Shown here piece after piece: positions 37,501 to 45,090 of a stretch of 64,000 nt of DNA. Position 1 is the first letter of the stretch, and each line of letters begins with the position of its first letter. Under the pieces are notes generated by a model. It made no database searches. It was not told the origin of the DNA and saw nothing but the letters and a program-made list of their open reading frames with translations. Origin of the DNA: Streptomyces niger (lineage in GTDB: Bacteria > Actinomycetota > Actinomycetes > Streptomycetales > Streptomycetaceae); assembly GCF_000718305.1 (NCBI RefSeq), contig NZ_JOFQ01000002.1, positions 124,001 to 188,000 on the forward strand, in the 5' to 3' direction. The position numbers and the translations under genes are program-made.

Positions 37501-37806
37501 ACCGCCGACGTGCGGAGCGAGGGCACGGAGCGCGAGGTGCCGGACGCGGTGCGCGTGCTGCTGGGCCCCGACACGCCCGGTACGTACGTGGAGCACGACG
37601 AACTGCTGGTGGCCGCGGACGCCGGGGAGACCGAGCTGGACTGGCGGCGCGCGGCCGACGGCACGGTGCACGCGGCCACGTTCGAGGGCGTGGCGGCCGG
37701 GCTGGCCTGGGCCACCGGGCAGTGGCCGCGCCGCTTCGAGGTGGCGGCGCTGCTGGAGGATCCGACCCGTACGGAGGAGCTGGCGCGGGCGCGCTGGTTC
37801 GACTGA
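34525..37806 (+). CDS. Sacsin-like N-terminal GHKL ATPase protein
   Basis: A 1093-residue protein. The N-terminal 250 residues are an HSP90/sacsin-type GHKL ATPase: N-box VVELAQNAADAAARAR near residue 55 and glycine-rich lid GRFGVGFAAVLAVTD near residue 132. The remaining 800 residues are alpha/beta with no named domain that I recognise, rich in Leu, Ala and Asp. Sacsin-type ATPases can be chaperone-like; related GHKL ATPases occur in anti-phage systems, but no nuclease or other defence gene is adjacent. GTG 34525 follows GAGGGAGC. It is followed after 26 bases by the convergent DUF2530 gene. Confidence 0.8.
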   Translation: MSRRATVQNPVDGADPFGAARLRRGVLDAWAGSPARFREDANAEEDLALGGYRDRLVVELAQNAADAAARARVPGRLRLTLHPGEDGAHAVLVASNTGAPLDATGVESLSTLRASAKRDGDAAAGAVGRFGVGFAAVLAVTDEPAVVGRTGGVRWSLAEARSMALDVAAHSPGLGNELRRRDGHVPLLRLPLPAEGTAPEGYDTAVVLPLRDGAAEDLTHRLLAAADDALLLTLPGLSEVVIETAEGVRTLRRGADGPYVVVEDSVRGTVRWRVASDAGPLDPALLGDRPVEERLRPAWSVTWAVPVNAEGEPVRPATAPVVHAPTPTDEPLGLPALLIASLPLEPTRRHVAPGPLADFVAERAADTYAALLRDWEPASVSTLDLVPGPLGKGGLDGELRRLVLERLPRIPFLPGAGTGAAVRREAARGLGTWPEVDEPAAAEADGPYVLRPVEAELVEGAGAETVAVLAELFPSLLPAGLERRPELRALSVARVPLGEVVDRLAGVERAPAWWRRLYASLAGTDPDRLSGLPVPLAGGPAEESGGVRTTIGPRQVLLPLREEGAETASRHRTLARLGLKVAHPDAVHPLLEKLGAVPATPRAVLTTPQVRAAVAHSLDDAEDEYDVFAEEAADGPGGALAGEELAEAVLGLVRDAGLAPGDEPWLGALALPDEDGEPAPAGELVYPGSAFERVIRDGELACVDAELAARWGEQPLTAVGVLADFALVRAQDVVLDPDELEPRDGDFAEPDDVGLLDAVDVWCEDALDGLPETPVPPVATEIIAVRDLDLVDDDAWPQVLAMLSQPPLRDALTTPVRVLLPDGTTETVRPYTAWWLRGHPVLDGRRPAGLRSAAGDPLLAGLYEAADAGEVDAQVLRALGVRTSVGALLDEPGGAAELLGRLADEDAEVSAAQLHALYGALAGLDPEQVTLPDELRAVVGDAVRVVDAADAVIADAPDLLPLAGDRPLLPVSPDRAAALAELLQVRRLSEECTADVRSEGTEREVPDAVRVLLGPDTPGTYVEHDELLVAADAGETELDWRRAADGTVHAATFEGVAAGLAWATGQWPRRFEVAALLEDPTRTEELARARWFD

Positions 37807-37832
37807 CGGGAGCCGAACGGAACGGCCGGGGG

Positions 37833-38132
37833 TCAGGCGCCGGGTGCGGCCCGGCCCCCGTCGCGCTTCGCCGCCGCGTCGCGCTTGAATGCCGCGTCGC
37901 GCTTGATCGCGGCGTCGCGCCGGCGGACGTACCAGACGCCGAGCAGGCCGAGGCCGCCGCCGGCCAGACAGGTCCAGACCCACCAGGTGGTGCCCCGGTC
38001 GTCGAACCAGCCGTAGAACGGCAGCTGGGCGAGGAAGAGCACGAACCAGATGACGGTGCCGCCGGTGATGGTGGCGACGACGGGCCCTTCCAGGGGAGCG
38101 GGGGCCTCGCGCAGTTCGGACTTCTTCCACAT
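37833..38132 (-). CDS. DUF2530 membrane protein
   Basis: A 99-residue protein with two helices (about 20-40, ATITGGTVIWFVLFLAQLPF, and 48-68, WVWTCLAGGGLGLLGVWYV), matching DUF2530. The C-terminus carries a KRDAA heptad-like repeat (RRDAAIKRDAAFKRDAAAKR) encoded by 15-base DNA repeats; it may extend a basic helix in the cytoplasm. Usually adjacent to the NCS2 permease, as here. Function unknown. Confidence 0.88.
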   Translation of the reverse strand: MWKKSELREAPAPLEGPVVATITGGTVIWFVLFLAQLPFYGWFDDRGTTWWVWTCLAGGGLGLLGVWYVRRRDAAIKRDAAFKRDAAAKRDGGRAAPGA

Positions 38133-38389
38133 ACCAGCAAGCTTACGGCGGGCCGCTCCGCCGACCGTCCCCGGCACTCGCCGCACCGTGTCGGAACCCG
38201 GTTCCGGCCTTGCGGCGCAAGGGTCTACGCGCGGAGATAGCGATCATCGATTTGTTTATTCATACTGAACCTTTCCGGATCTGACCGGTTTCTCTCGTCT
38301 GATAGAACAAAACTGATCCGATCGTCTGTGTGGTCCGGGAACCGGGCCGCCCACGCCTCCCCAGGCCCGTACCACTGAGGTCTTCACCG

Positions 38390-39862
38390 ATGCCCACCCC
38401 GGCCACCACCCGGGCCGACGCCGATTCCCCCTCCGGCGCCACGCCCGAGCCCAAGAACGGTCTCGACCGGTTCTTCCAGATCTCCGAACGCCGCTCCACG
38501 GTCGCCCGTGAGGTGCGCGGCGGTCTGGCCACCTTCTTCGCGATGGCCTACATCGTGATCCTGAACCCGATCATCCTGGCCGGCGGGCAGGACATGAACG
38601 GGCACCACCTGGACAACGCCCAGCTGGTCACCGCCACCGCGCTGATGGCCGGCCTGACCACCGTCCTGATGGGCCTCATCGGCAACGTCCCCATCGCGCT
38701 CGCCGCCGGACTGGGCATCAACGCGCTGGTCTCGCTCCAGCTCGCGCCCCAGATGACCTGGCCGGACGCGATGGGCATGGTCGTCTGGGCCGGCATCGTG
38801 CTGATGATCCTGGTCGCCTCGGGCCTGCGGCAGCGCGTCATGGACGCGATCCCCAACGGGCTGCGCCGCGCCATCGCCATCGGCATCGGCCTCTTCATCA
38901 GCCTGATCGGCCTGGTCGACTCGGGCTTCGTCAGCCGCAACCCGGACTCCGCGCACACCACCGTGCCGCTGGGCCTGGGCACCGGCGGCCAGCTCCAGGG
39001 CTGGCCGGTGCTGGTCTTCGTGCTCGGCCTGGCGCTGATGTTCGTGCTGACCGTACGGAAGACCAAGGGCGCGATCCTCATCGGCATCGTCGTCATGACG
39101 ATCGTCGCGATCATCATCAACACCGTCGCCGGCCTGCCGGACAGCGCCTGGGGCCTGGCCGTGCCCAAGATCCCGGACGCGGTCGTGGGCACCCCCGACT
39201 TCGGCCTGGTCGGTCAGATCAGCCTGTTCGGCGGCTTTCAGAAGGTCGGCATCCTCACCGGCTGCCTCTTCGTCTTCACCGTGCTGCTCTCCGGCTTCTT
39301 CGACGCGATGGGCACGATCATCGGCGTCGGCGAGGAGTCCGGCCTGACCGACGAGAACGGCCAGCTGCCGCGCATGGGCCGGATCCTGATGCTGGACGGC
39401 ATCGGCGTCGCGGGCGGCGGCCTCGGCTCCTGCTCGGCCAACACCTGCTTTGTTGAATCCACCGCCGGCGTCGGCGAGGGCGCCCGTACGGGCCTGGCGA
39501 ACGTCGTGACCGGCGGGCTCTTCCTGCTCACACTGATCTTCAACCCGCTCGCCACGGTGGTGCCGTCGCAGGCCGCGACCCCCGCCCTGCTCGTCGTCGG
39601 ATTCCTGATCATGTCGTCCAACGTCCGCGAGATCGACTGGAGCGACTTCACGGTCGGCATCCCGGCGTTCCTGACGATCGTCTCGATGCCGTTCACGTAC
39701 AGCATCACCACCGGTATCGGTATCGGTGTCGTGGCCTTCATCCTGCTGCGCGCCGCGACCGGCCGGTTCCGGCAGGTCCCGTGGCTGCTGAACGTCGTCG
39801 GCCTCTGCTTCCTGGTCTACTTCCTGCTCAACCCGATCGAGCAGGCGCTCGGCCTGAAGTAG
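38390..39862 (+). CDS. NCS2 purine permease, AzgA type
   Basis: A 490-residue permease with 13-14 helices. AzgA-type features: EVRGGLATFFAMAYIVILNP at about 42-61, GLGINALV, and FFDAMGTIIGVGEESGL near 305, which carries the acidic substrate-binding residue. It imports adenine, guanine or hypoxanthine with protons. ATG 38390 gives the normal N-terminus; the sequence just upstream is unusually AT-rich (38240-38320) and holds the promoter, although no clear -10/-35 pair stands out. A hairpin ends the transcript. Confidence 0.92.
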   Translation: MPTPATTRADADSPSGATPEPKNGLDRFFQISERRSTVAREVRGGLATFFAMAYIVILNPIILAGGQDMNGHHLDNAQLVTATALMAGLTTVLMGLIGNVPIALAAGLGINALVSLQLAPQMTWPDAMGMVVWAGIVLMILVASGLRQRVMDAIPNGLRRAIAIGIGLFISLIGLVDSGFVSRNPDSAHTTVPLGLGTGGQLQGWPVLVFVLGLALMFVLTVRKTKGAILIGIVVMTIVAIIINTVAGLPDSAWGLAVPKIPDAVVGTPDFGLVGQISLFGGFQKVGILTGCLFVFTVLLSGFFDAMGTIIGVGEESGLTDENGQLPRMGRILMLDGIGVAGGGLGSCSANTCFVESTAGVGEGARTGLANVVTGGLFLLTLIFNPLATVVPSQAATPALLVVGFLIMSSNVREIDWSDFTVGIPAFLTIVSMPFTYSITTGIGIGVVAFILLRAATGRFRQVPWLLNVVGLCFLVYFLLNPIEQALGLK

Positions 39863-39898
39863 TCACCGGGGTCCGTCGACCGAATCCACGGGAGCGGT

Positions 39899-39925
39899 GC
39901 CGCTCCGCTATATCGGCGGAGCGGC
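39899..39925. terminator. Terminator between NCS2 and RHH genes
   Basis: Ten-base-pair perfect stem (39899-39908 with 39916-39925) with a 7-base loop TATATCG. It overlaps the last codons of the RHH gene and serves the NCS2 transcript. Confidence 0.65.
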
Positions 39926-40096
39926 GTAGAACCGCTCCGTCTCCTCGACCGACGTCTTGAAGCGTTCGTCGAAGTCCTCGCGCATGAGCGTCCGGATCAC
40001 GTAATCCTGGACGCTCATGCCGCGTTTGGCCGCGTGCTGTCCGATGCGCTCCAGCAGCTCACCGTCGACGCGCAGGCTGAGCACTCTCGATCCCAT
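39908..40096 (-). CDS. Ribbon-helix-helix protein
   Basis: A 62-residue protein with a clear RHH fold: beta strand SRVLSLRVDGELLERIGQHA, helices with MSVQDYVIRTL. Such proteins are DNA-binding, often antitoxins. No toxin-like partner lies beside it, so it is an orphan regulator or a stand-alone conserved Streptomyces protein. The C-terminus (SVEETERFYAAPPI) is not part of the fold. Confidence 0.8.
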   Translation of the reverse strand: MGSRVLSLRVDGELLERIGQHAAKRGMSVQDYVIRTLMREDFDERFKTSVEETERFYAAPPI

Positions 40097-40196
40097 GCGG
40101 TCAACGTTCCACGTCCGGCCCGTTCTGGCGCGTCACTTTCCGCCACCCTCTCACTCGTTTGGGTGATACATACAGTCCGGCGTTCCCCGGCTTTCT

Positions 40197-40222
40197 TTAG
40201 CCAGAGTAATGAGTTACGCTAA
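40197..40222. promoter_or_regulatory. Candidate MarR operator
   Basis: Nested inverted repeats TTAGC-N16-GCTAA enclosing GTAA-TGAG-TTAC, five bases before the marR start codon. AT-rich in a GC-rich setting; typical of autoregulated MarR-exporter pairs. Confidence 0.6.
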
Positions 40223-40227
40223 CAAAC

Positions 40228-40665
40228 ATGCCGGAACTGTCCCTCGGCGCCGACGCTGCCGCCGTGAACGCGCTGCGGTCCGCCGTCATGCGCCTGTCCC
40301 GCCGGATCAAGCACCAGCGGGTCGACGAATCGCTGAGCCCCACCGAGATGTCGGTGCTGGGCACCCTCGCGCGCTGCGGCACCGCCACCCCCGGCGAGCT
40401 GGCCCGCAAGGAGCACGTCCAGCCGCCGTCGATGACCCGCATCGTGGCGATGCTCGAAGCCAAGGGGCTGGTCCGGCTGGAGCCGCACCCCGACGACCGG
40501 CGTCAGAAGGTCGTCATGCAGACGGAGCAGGCGGAGGAAATGCTCGAAGAGAGCCGCCGCAAGCGCAACGTCTGGCTGGCCGAGCTGGCCTCGGGCCTGG
40601 ACGACGACGAGTGGGAGGCGCTGCGCGCCGCCGCTCCCGTACTGGAGAAGCTCGCGCACCTCTAG
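40228..40665 (+). CDS. MarR-family regulator
   Basis: A 145-residue MarR protein with the winged helix at about 40-105 (LSPTEMSVLGTLARCGTATP, QPPSMTRIVAMLEAKGLVRL, PDDRRQKVV). Followed after 95 bases by an MFS exporter gene on the same strand, the usual regulator-exporter arrangement. The palindrome upstream suggests autorepression released by a small ligand. Confidence 0.92.
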   Translation: MPELSLGADAAAVNALRSAVMRLSRRIKHQRVDESLSPTEMSVLGTLARCGTATPGELARKEHVQPPSMTRIVAMLEAKGLVRLEPHPDDRRQKVVMQTEQAEEMLEESRRKRNVWLAELASGLDDDEWEALRAAAPVLEKLAHL

Positions 40666-40760
40666 CGCGCAGCACCGGGCCGAGAAGGACGAGCCGCAGC
40701 CGCCGGAGCCGCCTGTGCGCACCGTGACAGAGCCACCGACCGCCGAGGAGGCGAACCCAC

Positions 40761-42158
40761 TTGAGTACGGGATCCGGAACAGATTCCGCCCCCGCACCTG
40801 ACCCCGACGACCGCGGGACCGGCGCTGCCCACGCCCCCGCGGAACCCGCCGCGGCTGCCGACAAGCCGCGCAAGGGCACCTTCAGCTCGCTGCGCATACG
40901 CAACTACCGTCTCTTCGCGACCGGCCAGGTCGTCTCCAACACCGGCACCTGGATGCAGCGCATCGCCCAGGACTGGCTGGTGCTGAGCCTGACCGGCTCC
41001 TCCACCGCGGTCGGCATCACCACCGCGCTCCAGTTCCTCCCGATGCTGCTCTTCGGCCTGTACGGCGGCGTCATCGCCGACCGGCTGGCCAAGCGCAAGC
41101 TGCTGCTGCTCACCCAGTCCGCGATGGGCCTCACGGGACTCGCCCTCGCGGTACTGACCCTGACCGGACAGGTCCAGGTCTGGCACGTCTACCTCGTCGC
41201 CTTCCTGCTCGGCCTGGTCACGGTCGTCGACAACCCGGCCCGGCAGTCCTTCGTCTCGGAGATGGTCGGCCCCGACGACCTGCGCAACGCCGTCAGCCTG
41301 AACTCCGCGAACTTCCAGTCGGCGCGGCTGGTCGGCCCCGCCGTCGCCGGTGTACTGATCACCGCCGTCGGCAGCGGCTGGGCCTTCATGCTCAACGGCC
41401 TGTCCTTCATCGCGCCGATCATCGGCCTGCTGATGATGCGGCCGGCCGAGCTGTACCCGGGGAAGCAGGTGCCGCGCGGCAAGGGCCAGCTCCGCGAGGG
41501 CCTCCGCTACGTCGCCGGCCGCCCGGACCTGATCTGGCCGATCGTCCTGGTCGGCTTCATCGGCACCTTCGGGTTCAACTTCCCGATCTGGCTGACCGCC
41601 TTCGTGGACAAGGTCTACCACTCGGGCGCCGGCACGTACGGCCTGCTCAACACGCTCATGGCGGCCGGTTCGCTGGCCGGCGCGCTGCTCGCGGCGCGGC
41701 GCGGCACCTCCCGCCTCCGGCTCCTCGTCGGCGCGGCGCTGCTCTTCGGCGTCCTGGAGATCGCCGCCGCGCTCTCCCCGGCGTTCTGGCTGTACGCGCT
41801 CCTGCTGGTCCCGATCGGCATGTGCGGCCTGACGATCAACGTCACCGCCAACTCCAGCGTCCAGCTGGCCACCGACCCGGCCATGCGCGGCCGCGTGATG
41901 AGCCTGTTCATGATGGTCTTCATGGGCGGTACGCCGCTGGGCGCACCGCTCGTCGGCTGGGTCACCGACGCGTACGGCGCCCGAATCGGCTTCCTCACCG
42001 GCGGCGCGATCTCCGCCTTGGCGGCGGTGGGGGTCGGACTCTTCCTGGCCCGCGCGGGTGGCCTGCGCCTGAAGATCGACCTCCGCCGGGGCCACCAGCA
42101 CGTCGCGTTCGTCCCGCGCCACCCCGCCACCCCGGACCAGGTCGCGACAGCCGCCTGA
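40761..42158 (+). CDS. MFS exporter, EntS-like
   Basis: A 465-residue protein with a hydrophilic 40-residue N-terminus and twelve helices. FSSLRIRNYRLFATGQVVSN, GTWMQRIAQDWLVLSLTGSS and VDNPARQSFVSEMVGP are typical of the DHA3/EntS enterobactin-exporter-like subgroup. TTG at 40761 is the likely start, with GGAGGCG nine bases upstream. Probably controlled by the MarR encoded just before it. Substrate unknown. Confidence 0.9.
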   Translation: MSTGSGTDSAPAPDPDDRGTGAAHAPAEPAAAADKPRKGTFSSLRIRNYRLFATGQVVSNTGTWMQRIAQDWLVLSLTGSSTAVGITTALQFLPMLLFGLYGGVIADRLAKRKLLLLTQSAMGLTGLALAVLTLTGQVQVWHVYLVAFLLGLVTVVDNPARQSFVSEMVGPDDLRNAVSLNSANFQSARLVGPAVAGVLITAVGSGWAFMLNGLSFIAPIIGLLMMRPAELYPGKQVPRGKGQLREGLRYVAGRPDLIWPIVLVGFIGTFGFNFPIWLTAFVDKVYHSGAGTYGLLNTLMAAGSLAGALLAARRGTSRLRLLVGAALLFGVLEIAAALSPAFWLYALLLVPIGMCGLTINVTANSSVQLATDPAMRGRVMSLFMMVFMGGTPLGAPLVGWVTDAYGARIGFLTGGAISALAAVGVGLFLARAGGLRLKIDLRRGHQHVAFVPRHPATPDQVATAA

Positions 42159-42166
42159 CCACCGCC

Positions 42167-42194
42167 TTCCCGCGCCCCTCCGGGGGCGCGGGGA
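42167..42194. terminator. Bidirectional terminator
   Basis: Stem of at least ten base pairs (CCCGCGCCCC / GGGGCGCGGG) with a TCCG tetraloop between the MFS gene and the convergent RelE-like gene. Confidence 0.8.
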
Positions 42195-42201
42195 CCGTCG
42201 G

Positions 42202-42459
42202 TCAGAAGCCGAGATAGGTGACCTGGACGATGTAGACCCGTTCGCGGCGGACGACGATCTGATACCGGAACATCCCCCCGCGGACGGTGATGTCGCCGCC
42301 CCTGGAGCTGGCGTCCTGGTGGAGGGTGCCGTCCAGGTACTTCGCCTCGCACATCCGCACCACCTCCGCGACCTTCTTCTCCACCTCGGTGACGAACTCC
42401 GGCGGTGCTGTGTGGGACGCCTGCTCAGCGCCGAAGGCGTACTCCCACCTCCAGCTCAC
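42202..42459 (-). CDS. Small RelE-like protein, possible toxin
   Basis: An 85-residue protein ending in a run of beta strands (GGMFRYQIVVRRERVYIVQV) after an N-terminal helix pair, which resembles the RelE/ParE fold in length and order. No catalytic residues can be assigned. GTG 42459 overlaps the stop of the upstream DUF6247-like gene by four bases and has GGAGG seven bases upstream, so the two are coupled as in toxin-antitoxin pairs. A toxin role is inference. Confidence 0.6.
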   Translation of the reverse strand: MSWRWEYAFGAEQASHTAPPEFVTEVEKKVAEVVRMCEAKYLDGTLHQDASSRGGDITVRGGMFRYQIVVRRERVYIVQVTYLGF

Positions 42460-42806
42460 CGACGTACCTCCGCCAGTGCTTCATCGAGCACGGCGGTGAG
42501 TTCTTCGAGAGCCTTCCGGGCGGTGTCCGGGTCCTCGTCCTCAAGGTGGCTGTTGGCGTGCTGGTAGCGGGCGGCGAGGTCGGGGCGGCGGGCGATCTCG
42601 ATGTCCCGGGCCCAGGTGAGGACCCATGCCCGTACCGGGGTGAGGGATTGCTGTTCGACGGCTTGGGCGAAAGCCTCGTCCTTGCTCGCCGCCATTTCGT
42701 CGAGCCGATCGGGGGCGACGACGGCGAGAGCCTCTCTGAGCGCGTCGGGAGTCTGGGCCGGGCGGGGGACGGGCGACCCGGCGGGAGGGACAGCGGCGGT
42801 GGTCAC
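42456..42806 (-). CDS. DUF6247-like protein, possible antitoxin
   Basis: A 116-residue, mostly helical, acidic protein with the pattern TPDALREALAVVAPDRLDEM, SLTPVRAWVLTWARDIEIAR and PDLAARYQHA seen in DUF6247 proteins of Streptomyces. GTG 42806 follows GAAGG. Always-coupled downstream partner at 42202-42459. No DNA-binding motif is obvious, so a role in neutralising the partner by direct binding is only a suggestion. Confidence 0.65.
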   Translation of the reverse strand: MTTAAVPPAGSPVPRPAQTPDALREALAVVAPDRLDEMAASKDEAFAQAVEQQSLTPVRAWVLTWARDIEIARRPDLAARYQHANSHLEDEDPDTARKALEELTAVLDEALAEVRR

Positions 42807-43043
42807 GAGCGACCTTCCTTCTGGAGACGGTCAGGCGACGAGGGCTTCCGGACCTCCTCGTCGATCTCCACGTCCAGTGGGCGGCATGGCCGTTCCTTCT
42901 GCTGGCGTCGTGGCGAGAGTATGGGGGTTCCCCTTGCCCGAGCAACCTTGGGAGGGAGCTCGTACGGCCGAGCTGCCGTTGCCCTCAGGGACGCGGGGAA
43001 CTGCGCGCAACCACGGCGCGACCGCGCACGCCAGAATGGCCGC

Positions 43044-43616
43044 ATGAGACTCTTCGCAGCGGTTCTTCCGCCGCAGGCGGTGATCGACGAACTGGCCGCG
43101 GAGACCGCGGACCTGCGCCGGCTGCCCGGCGCGGAGCGGCTTCGTTGGACCGGGCACGCGGGCTGGCATTTCACGCTCGCCTTCTACGGGGAGGTGGCCG
43201 ACGGCCTCCTCCCCGAGCTGCACACCCGGCTGGCCCGCGCCGCCCACCGGCACCGTCCGTTCCCGCTGCGGATCAGCGGCGGCGGCCGGTTCGACCACAA
43301 GGTGCTGTGGGCGGGCGCGGCGGGCGGCCTGGAGCCGATGCGGTACCTGGCGGACGCCGCGGGGGCCGCGGCGCGCCGGGCCGGCGTGGACATGGACGAG
43401 CACCGCCCCTACACCCCGCACCTCACCCTCGCCCGCGCCCGCGGCGGCGAGGCCCGCCTGGACCTCGTCCCCTTCGTCGACGCGCTCACCGCATACGGGA
43501 GCGCCGAGTGGACGGTGTCCGACCTGGCCCTCGTCCGCAGCAACCTGCCCGCCTCCGGCGTCCCCGGCGAACAGCCCCGCTACGAGACGGTGGCCACCTG
43601 GCCACTGGGGCGCTGA
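43044..43616 (+). CDS. thpR: RNA 2',3'-cyclic phosphodiesterase
   Basis: A 190-residue 2H phosphoesterase. MRLFAAVLPP opens it, and the two catalytic HxT motifs are HFTLAFYG at residues 42-49 and HLTLARAR near 128. Family members (ThpR/LigT) open 2',3'-cyclic phosphates on RNA ends. The ATG at 43044 gives the standard start. Followed by a 28-codon membrane peptide gene. Confidence 0.9.
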   Translation: MRLFAAVLPPQAVIDELAAETADLRRLPGAERLRWTGHAGWHFTLAFYGEVADGLLPELHTRLARAAHRHRPFPLRISGGGRFDHKVLWAGAAGGLEPMRYLADAAGAAARRAGVDMDEHRPYTPHLTLARARGGEARLDLVPFVDALTAYGSAEWTVSDLALVRSNLPASGVPGEQPRYETVATWPLGR

Positions 43617-43695
43617 GCGCGCCGGGGAGCCGAGGAGCCGGGCGGACGCCGGTACTGGCTGCGGGCCCGCCCCGCAGTCCGGTTACGCTCGAAGG

Positions 43696-43782
43696 GTGGA
43701 CCCCAAAACCCGTAACCGGATCATGTCCGGCCTGCTCGCCGTACTCCTGATCGTCGTCATCGTGGCGGCCGCCGTGCAGTGA
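43696..43782 (+). CDS. 28-residue single-helix membrane peptide
   Basis: GTG 43696 to TGA 43782. The product begins VDPKTRNRIM and continues as one hydrophobic helix (SGLLAVLLIVVIVAAAVQ) to the end, a typical small membrane protein with a charged cytoplasmic head. A GAAG lies just before the start but spacing is short. Similar very short membrane proteins are conserved in Streptomyces; function unknown. Confidence 0.55.
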   Translation: MDPKTRNRIMSGLLAVLLIVVIVAAAVQ

Positions 43783-43816
43783 CGGCTACGCCGCCGGTGA
43801 CAACGGCGCGGCGCCG

Positions 43817-43827
43817 CCCCCCCCCCC
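43817..43827. repeat. Run of eleven cytosines
   Basis: A homopolymer C11 four bases after the aldo/keto reductase stop codon (minus strand). Prone to replication slippage and to sequencing error. Confidence 0.85.
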
Positions 43828-43831
43828 GCAC

Positions 43832-44830
43832 TCACCAGGCGAAGGCCTCCGGGGACGGGCCAGGGCCGGGGAAGATCTCGTCCAGCGACCGCAGCAGCTC
43901 GTCCGGCAGCGTCAGCTCCACGGCCCGCAGCGCCGACGCGAGCTGATCCGTCGTACGCGGCCCCACGATCGGCCCGGTCACGCCGGGCCGCGTGAGCAGC
44001 CACGCCAGGGCGACCTCGCCCGGCTCCAGCCCGTGCTTGTCCACGGCGTCCTCGTACGCCTGGATCTGCGCCCGTGCCGTGGGGTCGGCGAGCGTGTCGG
44101 CGGCCCGCCCGGAAGCGGTACGGCCGCCCCCGCCCGCCTGCTCCTTGCGGATGGCGCCGCCCAGCAGCCCGCCGTGCAGCGGCGACCACGGGATCACGCC
44201 GAGCCCGTAGCCCTGCGCGGCCGGGATGACCTCCATCTCGGCCCGCCGCTCGGCGAGGTTGTACAGGCACTGCTCGCTGACCAGCCCGTACGACCCGCGC
44301 CGCGCGGCCGCCTCGTTGGCCTGCGCGATGTGCCAGCCCGCGTGGTTCGAGGAACCCGCGTACAGGATCTTGCCCTGCTGCACGAGGACGTCGATCGCCT
44401 GCCAGATCTCGTCCCACGGCGTGGCCCGGTCCACGTGGTGGAACTGGTAGAGGTCGATGTGGTCCGTCCCCAGCCGCTTGAGGCTGGCGTCCACGGCCCG
44501 CCGGATGTTCACGGCGGACAGCTTGTCGTCGTTGGGCCAGACGCTGTCGCCGTCCGGCGACATGTTCCCGTAGACCTTCGTCGCGAGCACGACCTTGTCG
44601 CGCCGCGCGCTGCCCTTGGCGAACCAGGACCCGATGATCTCTTCCGTGCGGCCCTTGTTCTCGCCCCAGCCGTACACATTGGCGGTGTCGAAGAAGTTGA
44701 CGCCCGCGCCCAGCGCGGCATCCATGATCGTGTGACTTTCGGCCTCGTCGGTCTGCGGCCCGAAATTCATCGTGCCGAGCACGAGCCGGCTGACCTTGAG
44801 CCCCGTACGTCCTAGCTGCGTGTACTCCAT
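43832..44830 (-). CDS. Aldo/keto reductase
   Basis: A 332-residue AKR-fold oxidoreductase. Catalytic tetrad candidates: Asp in FFDTANVYGWG (Asp and Tyr), Lys in VLATKVYG and His in YQFHHVD. NADPH-binding residues lie in IVGPRTTDQL near the C-terminus. Related to the general AKR11/YhdN-like group; substrate unknown. Its start lies inside the end of the DUF397 gene (19-base overlap), so it may be coupled to the XRE/DUF397 transcript. Confidence 0.92.
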   Translation of the reverse strand: MEYTQLGRTGLKVSRLVLGTMNFGPQTDEAESHTIMDAALGAGVNFFDTANVYGWGENKGRTEEIIGSWFAKGSARRDKVVLATKVYGNMSPDGDSVWPNDDKLSAVNIRRAVDASLKRLGTDHIDLYQFHHVDRATPWDEIWQAIDVLVQQGKILYAGSSNHAGWHIAQANEAAARRGSYGLVSEQCLYNLAERRAEMEVIPAAQGYGLGVIPWSPLHGGLLGGAIRKEQAGGGGRTASGRAADTLADPTARAQIQAYEDAVDKHGLEPGEVALAWLLTRPGVTGPIVGPRTTDQLASALRAVELTLPDELLRSLDEIFPGPGPSPEAFAW

Positions 44831-45090
44831 GACTCCACAGCCAACGCCTTGGAGTCCACTCGAATCAAGGACGTGAAGCTGTCCCACGCGTCGGGGGACA
44901 CGGTAACGCCGGGCCGCGCTATGTCTTTGGAGTCCCGAACGTGGACGACGGAGGGGGTGACGGCCACCTCCACGCAATCGCCACCCTGACTGCCGCTGTA
45001 GCTGGACTTGATCCATTCGACAGCGACCTCGACACATTCGCCCTGGGTGCCGCTGTACGAGCTTTTGAACCACTGCAGGTCGGTGCTCAT
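44812..45090 (-). CDS. DUF397 protein with duplicated motif
   Basis: A 92-residue protein in which the DUF397 core occurs twice: FKSSYSGTQGECVEVAV at residues 8-24 and IKSSYSGSQGGDCVEVAV at 27-44, followed by one copy of VVHVRDSKD and the C-terminal helix. Most family members carry a single core. It overlaps the upstream XRE gene by four bases (ATGA) and the downstream reductase by 19. Confidence 0.9.
   Translation of the reverse strand: MSTDLQWFKSSYSGTQGECVEVAVEWIKSSYSGSQGGDCVEVAVTPSVVHVRDSKDIARPGVTVSPDAWDSFTSLIRVDSKALAVESWSTRS

Noticed and set aside
34525..37806. Sacsin-like ATPase as part of a defence island
   Set aside because: Neighbours are DUF3027, DUF2530 and a purine permease; no nuclease, methylase, helicase partner or mobile gene is adjacent.
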